This document shows positions 58,734-64,000 of a stretch of DNA of 64,000 bases, piece by piece (the stretch's first letter is position 1; every line of letters starts with the position of its first letter). The DNA comes from Clavulina sp. PMI_390 (Eukaryota > Basidiomycota > Agaricomycetes > Cantharellales > Hydnaceae), in NCBI GenBank assembly GCA_015039315.1, contig WIDE01000026.1, positions 315,277 to 379,276 of the forward strand, given 5' to 3'. The translations under genes were made by a program, and so were the position numbers. The notes under the pieces were generated by a model. The model had not been told where the DNA came from and did no database searches. It was given only the letters and a program-made list of their open reading frames with translations.

Positions 58734-60911
58734 CGAGCCTTGGTGGGTAGCTACCCCCAGCAGACGGCGCAGTGGCAATCACTGTTATGAAAACATCATT
58801 GACGGCTCCTGTTCATGCCCCATTCGAACCATGTTTTCACATGTCAGTTTGTTGTAACATCAATGTATCTGATCAATATTGGCTCAAGAGACGTGCATTA
58901 TGCTGAGAGGATAATGGTGGAGGCTTGGAGGCTAGACACACGTCATGATCATTTGCGGTGATTTGAGCCCTAATTTCACTCTGTGCTTCCATACGAGCAA
59001 AAATCACTCATACCTGTGCCTATTGCTTCCACTTCCCGAATCCGCGAGGAAGTCAGTTTGGTAACTCCTGAGCATATAAGGCATTGTATGATCTATGGGC
59101 TGTGATGAGCTCAAAGATCCATAGATCAGAATCAAGTGCTTCCAGGTTGCATGAAATTCGTCATGGACGGCTGCTAAAACACGTCCACCCTGCAGTGGAG
59201 GCATCGTCGACAGAATGGAGGGTCAACCAGTATCTCACCCCCATAATCAGACGCACACGCAGCAATATACCGGAGTTATAGAAAGTGGGGGTCACAAGAC
59301 CTTATGGGAAGCGAAGAAACATGCTACACGCATGGTAGGGTGTGAGGGGCGCATGGATGGGAAGTGACCATGAGATTGCAACACGGCCAAGACAATATGC
59401 GGCAGCCAAGCGAATGGAAACATCAAGAGTAACGAAAGGAACGACAAGGTCGCACGGAAGGCGGGACAAACATTTAACAAGGTGCATAATGACAAGCATT
59501 ATTTGGTCGGCCGCCCCGCTTGCCTGTCTTTTCGCCGTTGCTCGAGCTACGGCACAAAATTCAACTATGAGAGATACCTGGTGCGAAAAATGCTAATAGC
59601 TCACCCATGCAGCCTTACAATCTAGATGAACGGCGGTCAGCCAGCATGTTGACACCAAAACTTTCGAACATGCCTCGATATGCTTGGAACAAATCAAGGC
59701 ACTTATCACGATTGTAGCCGTTCTGAAAGGTCAAGATTCTCGTTGATAACACTCCAATATGCAATTGAGGCGCGGCCTACCTTGTCTAGACATGTCAAGG
59801 ACGCTTTTGATGCTTCATGGCAAGGGCTAAAGCCTCCATTCGTCAAGCACGGCTGTTGTGTTGTTATGATGCACCAGCAAGGAATACATACTCAATAAAC
59901 TGGGAATCTACAGCACGGCCCTACACAATATTCGCCATCAGCTCATATATGATCACTCGCCATAATCAGGCGGCTTCCCCACACCTGAAAAGCTTCTCGG
60001 TAATTGATGTTGTTCTTCCCTGAAGTCTCTTCTCCTTGACCAGACATGAACGGAGGTATTTGGGACTAATAGAATAAAGCAGGGTTATAGTGCTTGAAAA
60101 CTTAGATCTTCCGGGCTGACGAGTCACGAGTGTAGCCAAAAGGTGGCAGTAGGGACCAACAGTCACTGAGTTGAACAGCTGGTCACGATGTGCTTAAATG
60201 TCACACGCTTCCCCCGTCTTACTTCCATGTGTATGTCCGGCTGATCAAACACCCTAAGTCTAAGCCTCGATCATGCTACAAGTTATCTCCGAGGCGGAAA
60301 CCGCGCCATCGCCCCTGCTGTCGAGAGAGGAAGAAAGGCCGGAGGAACCTTGAGAACTGCTTCCGCTAGGAGCACACTGGCACTGCAGTACAAGTTACCT
60401 TGCTTTAGGCCTGCTAGATATTGATCTAGAACCTTGGGCGATTTATAACCCAGCCCGTGCTCGTATAGCTTGGTATTGTCGTCCATACTTTCTGAAACAT
60501 GATCGCGTCGTGGCCCGATGCAGGCACCCTTCAGCAGTCAGCACAAGTATCATAATTTGGATACAAATTTAGGACCCTCGACCCCTAGGAAACAACTCAA
60601 TATCATATCTGTGCTAAATGTGGCCACCCGCGGTAGCTGGATTCTGACGTGATTGTCACCCACATATGTTGACTCATTAGGAAGTCATCAGATAACCGTC
60701 ACCAAGGACTTCTCAGGCCAACTTTCTTCCGATGTCGGTATCCTACGACGGGTTATACGAGCTTGATCTCCAACGGCTATCGCCCCGCAACATCGTTTAG
60801 TGAAATATTGGTCCCACACAGTCCTGATATTGCTGAGTGTGATTTTAATGGAGTATGAATGCTCATACTGATCCATGAACTCCACGGGCCGGACAATTCC
60901 ACCCCCTCCAG

Positions 60912-60916
60912 CCAAT
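60912..60916 (+). promoter_or_regulatory. CCAAT box upstream of the amylase gene
   Basis: CCAAT occurs about 185 bp before the amylase start. CCAAT boxes bound by the HAP complex are common in fungal amylase promoters. Sequence match only. Confidence 0.3.
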
Positions 60917-61023
60917 CTCTTCGCGACCAAGTGGTCGGCGTAACCCATGACCTCTCAATATGGCCTATCTATACTGCCTATCGTCCTTGGCAGAGTCTGA
61001 CATTCTGCCCGACGCCGCATGAC

Positions 61024-61029
61024 ATATAT
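61024..61029 (+). promoter_or_regulatory. TATA-like box upstream of the amylase gene
   Basis: TATATA lies about 72 bp before the start codon at 61101, a fitting place for a core promoter. Confidence 0.4.
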
Positions 61030-61100
61030 AGCTTTGCCTCCTCGTCTCTCCCCGACACCGTTCATCCCCCTCGAATATTTCGGCCAGCTCTCGCAAAGCC

Positions 61101-63765
61101 ATGTTTTGGGCTACGACTTCGTTGGCGCTGGCGAGCATCTTGCTCAAGGCTGAGGCTCGTCCACTGGCGAGCTATAACACCTCTTCGACCGGCCATATGA
61201 GACGGGACATTGCTGGGAGCAAAAGTACTTCTCAATGTGCCAAAACGTGTGGACTCTGGGCCTAACCTCTGTTACACCAATAGGTGTAATTGTTCAGATG
61301 TTTGAGTGGACCTGGGATTCTATCGCCACGGAATGCACCCAGTATTTGGGCCCGGCTGGTACGTTCCTCCCAATTCCAATTCTGCTCCATGGGCGCTCGT
61401 TCTGAGGCTTTCTCGAATCTTCCCGTTAGGTTATGGTTGGGTGCAAGGTGAGTGCAATCATGCGTTCATTGTAACTAATTTCCGAGCTATAGCCTCACTG
61501 CTTCCGCTCAAATACAGTCAGCCCAGCTCAGGAGCACATTACTGGATCCCAATGGTGGACAGATTATCAGCCTGTGTAAGCGAAAGCATCAACGCCACCC
61601 AGTAACCTGTCTCATCCTGCTTTCTGGTACTAGCTCATACACTTTGACCTCGAAGCGTGGTAATCGCTCTCAGTACCAGAACATGGTGACTGCATGCAAT
61701 AAGGCCGGACTCCAAGTCATTGCTGGTATGCCTTCGAATTTTCGTATCCTCCGTAACCTCACATGCTATTATAATTTCAGACACAATCTTCAACCATATG
61801 ACCGCACAGTCGTCTGGTGGGTTGTCTCATGGCTAAACAGAAAACCATAGCTTATTTTAGTTCTTATGTCTCAGGCACGGGTGTAGCGGGGGATTGTAAG
61901 TTCCCTGTTCTTTCATGGCCTACTATGCTCACGTACTTCTTTCCCTTACGAACCGACGAACAGCCTTCAGTAAGCTAGAAGCCTCGTGAAGGTGTTGCTG
62001 TCACTAACGCGTCCCTTCCAGCTCAGTTTAATTATCCTGGCACATACCAGTCGCAAGTCAGTACTGGACCAGCTCTTACGTATCCCCAGTGAACTGATTT
62101 TTTCTCCTAGGATTTCCATTATTGCGGTAAGCACATCTCGCTAGTAAGGTCATTCACGAACGGTCTATTGACGCCTCTCCGATCAGGCTTGGAGCCCAAC
62201 AACGTCATTGGTAAGAAGCTGTATAAGGATAATTGGCTGGAGTTTCATTCTCGCTTACTACTGGTTCGACAGTCAACTACGATAATCGTCAAGAGGTCCA
62301 GACCTGTGAATTGGACGGGCTTGCAGAGTGCGTTTGTGCGACATTTTTATCCCATCGTGCTTCCGCTCACGTTGGATTCCGACCACGCCGGCATCCCCAT
62401 TTCATTTGTAGTCTTGCCACTGAGACCGAATACGTCAGGTCCCGCCTCGCGCAATACGCGAATGACCTGATCTCTCTCGGCGTAACTGGCCTTCGCCTCG
62501 ATGCTGCAAAACGTGGGTTCAGTCCCTTCGTTCTTGGGCGCTGCGAGTTTCTAACGAGACTGCCCACTAGATATCGCGACCGGCGACATCAACAACATCC
62601 TATCGAGACTTTCGAAAGTGGTCTACATCACCCAGGAAACCATTTGGGGCTCTGGAGAGCCGATCACACCTTCAGAGTATGTCCAGAATGGTAAGCACCT
62701 ATATTGGAAGTTTTCTTTGCAGCATTTGACGTCTCTGTAACCCAAGGTGACGTGCAAGAGTAAGAAGAGTTTATGGCCCAACTTATGCGGCTCGTTGACT
62801 TTGATTTCCAGGTTCCGTTATACCTCCGCCGTCAAGTCAGCCTTCCTCACAAACGGTATCACTGGTCTCTCTCTCGTGGCAAGCGACGGTGAGTGGTACC
62901 TCCAATGAAGTCTCAGCACCTCGTGGCGAATGCCATCTCTTCTATAGGATGGGAAGATAGCAGTGTCGTGAATGTTTTTGTGGCAAACCATGATACTGAA
63001 CGAGTGAGCCCTCTTATCTAGCGAGTCCACCGGCTCTCTAGAAACTCATTCTACCTCCCCCCTGATTCATAGAACGGCAATTCGCTCAACTATCTCTCGC
63101 CCAGCAACACATACACTTTGGCGCACGCATTCATGCTGTAAGCCATCATTCATGGTTTCAATCCTTGTTGGCAATTCTCAGACGGACGAATTTAGTGGGT
63201 GGCCGTATGGAACACCAACCGTGACCTCCGGATATACATGGAGCACCACTGATGATGGCGCGCCAAACGGAGGTACTTTTGACCAGTGGCTTCGATGACA
63301 GAATCAGCCTTGCTGACCTTTTGCTACCAGGTGCTGGAACGTGCTACGGGAACGGAGGCGTCAATGGATGGCTCTGCACCCACCGCTGGCCTTTGATTGC
63401 GGGCATGACCCAATTCCGAAACCACGTCTTTGGCTCTGCAGTCACCAACTATGTTACTGGCACCAATGAGCAGATGGCTTGGGGTCGCGGGGCTCTCGGA
63501 TTCGTCGCAATCAACAACGCCGATTCTGCATGGTCCAAGACCTTCACTACCTCCCTGCCTAACGGCGTTTATTGTGATGTTGCGGCTGGGCAGCCATCTG
63601 GGACAACCTGCGCCGGTGGAAAGTAAGTTCAATTGGTCTTATCGTCTCCGCTTATGAAAGTCTGACAACAATTATGTCAGATATACTGTCTCATCCGGAA
63701 CATTCACAGCATCTGTCCCCGCCCGTAGTGCTGTGGCTTTGCATACTGGTGCTCTTAGTTCTTGA
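61101..63765 (+). CDS. secreted alpha-amylase (GH13), animal/actinobacterial type, 21 exons
   Basis: Exons: 61101-61224, 61284-61358, 61430-61447, 61518-61575, 61634-61725, 61781-61816, 61875-61895, 61964-61969, 62022-62056, 62111-62126, 62187-62210, 62273-62327, 62412-62512, 62571-62690, 62747-62759, 62812-62888, 62948-63003, 63073-63137, 63196-63272, 63331-63622, 63681-63765. They encode 481 residues. A hydrophobic N-terminus ([11 protein letters not shown]) looks like a signal peptide, with a possible Arg-Arg processing site. Then [38 protein letters not shown], catalytic Asp217 (GLRLDAAKH), acid/base Glu243 (YITQETIW) and Asp306 ([10 protein letters not shown]). The C-terminal beta-domain ends [14 protein letters not shown]. 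It hydrolyses alpha-1,4-glucosidic bonds of starch outside the cell. Exon 8 has only 6 nt. Motifs are not of the Taka-amylase type. Confidence 0.92.
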
Positions 63766-64000
63766 TGACAGGTACCATGTGCGCCTCCGCGTGAAATCAC
63801 TCAGCAATATGTCAAGGAGAGTGGGCCCCTGATCATGTATTGTGCTCCATATCAACTCGAAGCCTCGGGTAGGATGAATCGATGATGTATAGCACTCCTG
63901 TATTCTCCAAAGATACTCCGCAATAATATCCTGTTAGTAAGTGGATGGTGAGCGTTCGCTCATTTCTTTCATGAAATCAAGTGCTGGAGTGCGTTAGTCA
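63766..64000. other. downstream of amylase, no feature seen
   Basis: This is the 3' flank of the amylase gene to the window edge; no coding feature is visible. Confidence 0.4.

Larger units (their letters stand above)
58734..61100. other. gene-poor region (about 2.4 kb)
   Basis: No gene with intron and motif support was found. Short frames exist, for example 59342-59596 (plus) and 60283-60486 (minus, 67 codons with ATG, starting MDDNTKLYEHG). None shows a family motif. It may contain a degenerated gene or transposon relic, or regulatory DNA for the amylase gene; I saw no terminal repeats by eye. Confidence 0.35.

Noticed and set aside
1..64000. tRNA, rRNA, CRISPR or operon-type features
   Set aside because: No B-box-like GGTTCGA arrangement, rRNA stretch or direct-repeat array was seen by eye, and the genes have eukaryotic introns. 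A tRNAscan run would be decisive.

Overview
This is nuclear DNA from a filamentous basidiomycete fungus, most likely an Agaricomycete; a Rhizoctonia/Ceratobasidiaceae-like genome is my guess from overall flavour, not something the sequence proves. The evidence is dense short GT-AG introns (about 45-100 nt), many very small exons, closely packed genes on both strands, no operons, and typical fungal families (Pmp3, SPT20, UVE1, ThrE/Prm10-type transporter, F-box/LRR proteins, Hsp70-like protein, meiotic MSH4). Most open frames in the window are fragments of multi-exon genes. I rebuilt the genes by hand from splice signals, keeping frame and following family motifs; every model given has a total exon length divisible by 3.

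Layout. 1-6 kb: 5' part of a giant DUF6606 protein (minus, running off the left edge), an F-box protein, and a tiny six-exon Pmp3 membrane-peptide gene. 6-15 kb: a large aminoglycoside-phosphotransferase-fold protein with a long disordered insert, a weakly supported small hypothetical gene on the minus strand, and a 988-residue disordered protein. 15-32 kb: HGH1 (eEF2 chaperone) and UVE1 (UV-damage endonuclease) head-to-head; an SDR oxidoreductase; a RED/IK-type splicing protein and SPT20 (SAGA) head-to-head; phosphomannomutase; an unrecognised 459-residue protein. 33-44 kb: a short Hsp70-like ATPase tail-to-tail with a HAD-type dehalogenase, the 29-exon meiotic MutS homologue MSH4, a ThrE/Prm10-type membrane protein, and an aldo/keto reductase with a hydrophobic C-terminal tail. 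44-58 kb: clathrin heavy chain (21 exons), two F-box proteins, a B-type cyclin with KEN and D-box-like degrons, and an acidic protein with a C-terminal EF-hand-like region. 58-64 kb: a gene-poor 2.4 kb stretch, then a secreted GH13 alpha-amylase of the animal/actinobacterial type with 21 exons.

The genes do not form one pathway. They are mostly conserved housekeeping functions (vesicle coat, cell cycle, glycosylation precursor, translation-factor folding, splicing, transcription, DNA repair and recombination) with lineage-variable genes between them (F-box, Hsp70-like, AKR, SDR, HAD, amylase). I found no discrete new defence or metabolic system. The oddest points are a non-canonical splice donor in MSH4, exons of 6-18 nt that split catalytic motifs, a set of stop-free 3n introns that could be retained, an apparently tail-anchored AKR, and an amylase of unusual type for a fungus. 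No tRNA, rRNA, CRISPR array or intact transposon was seen.
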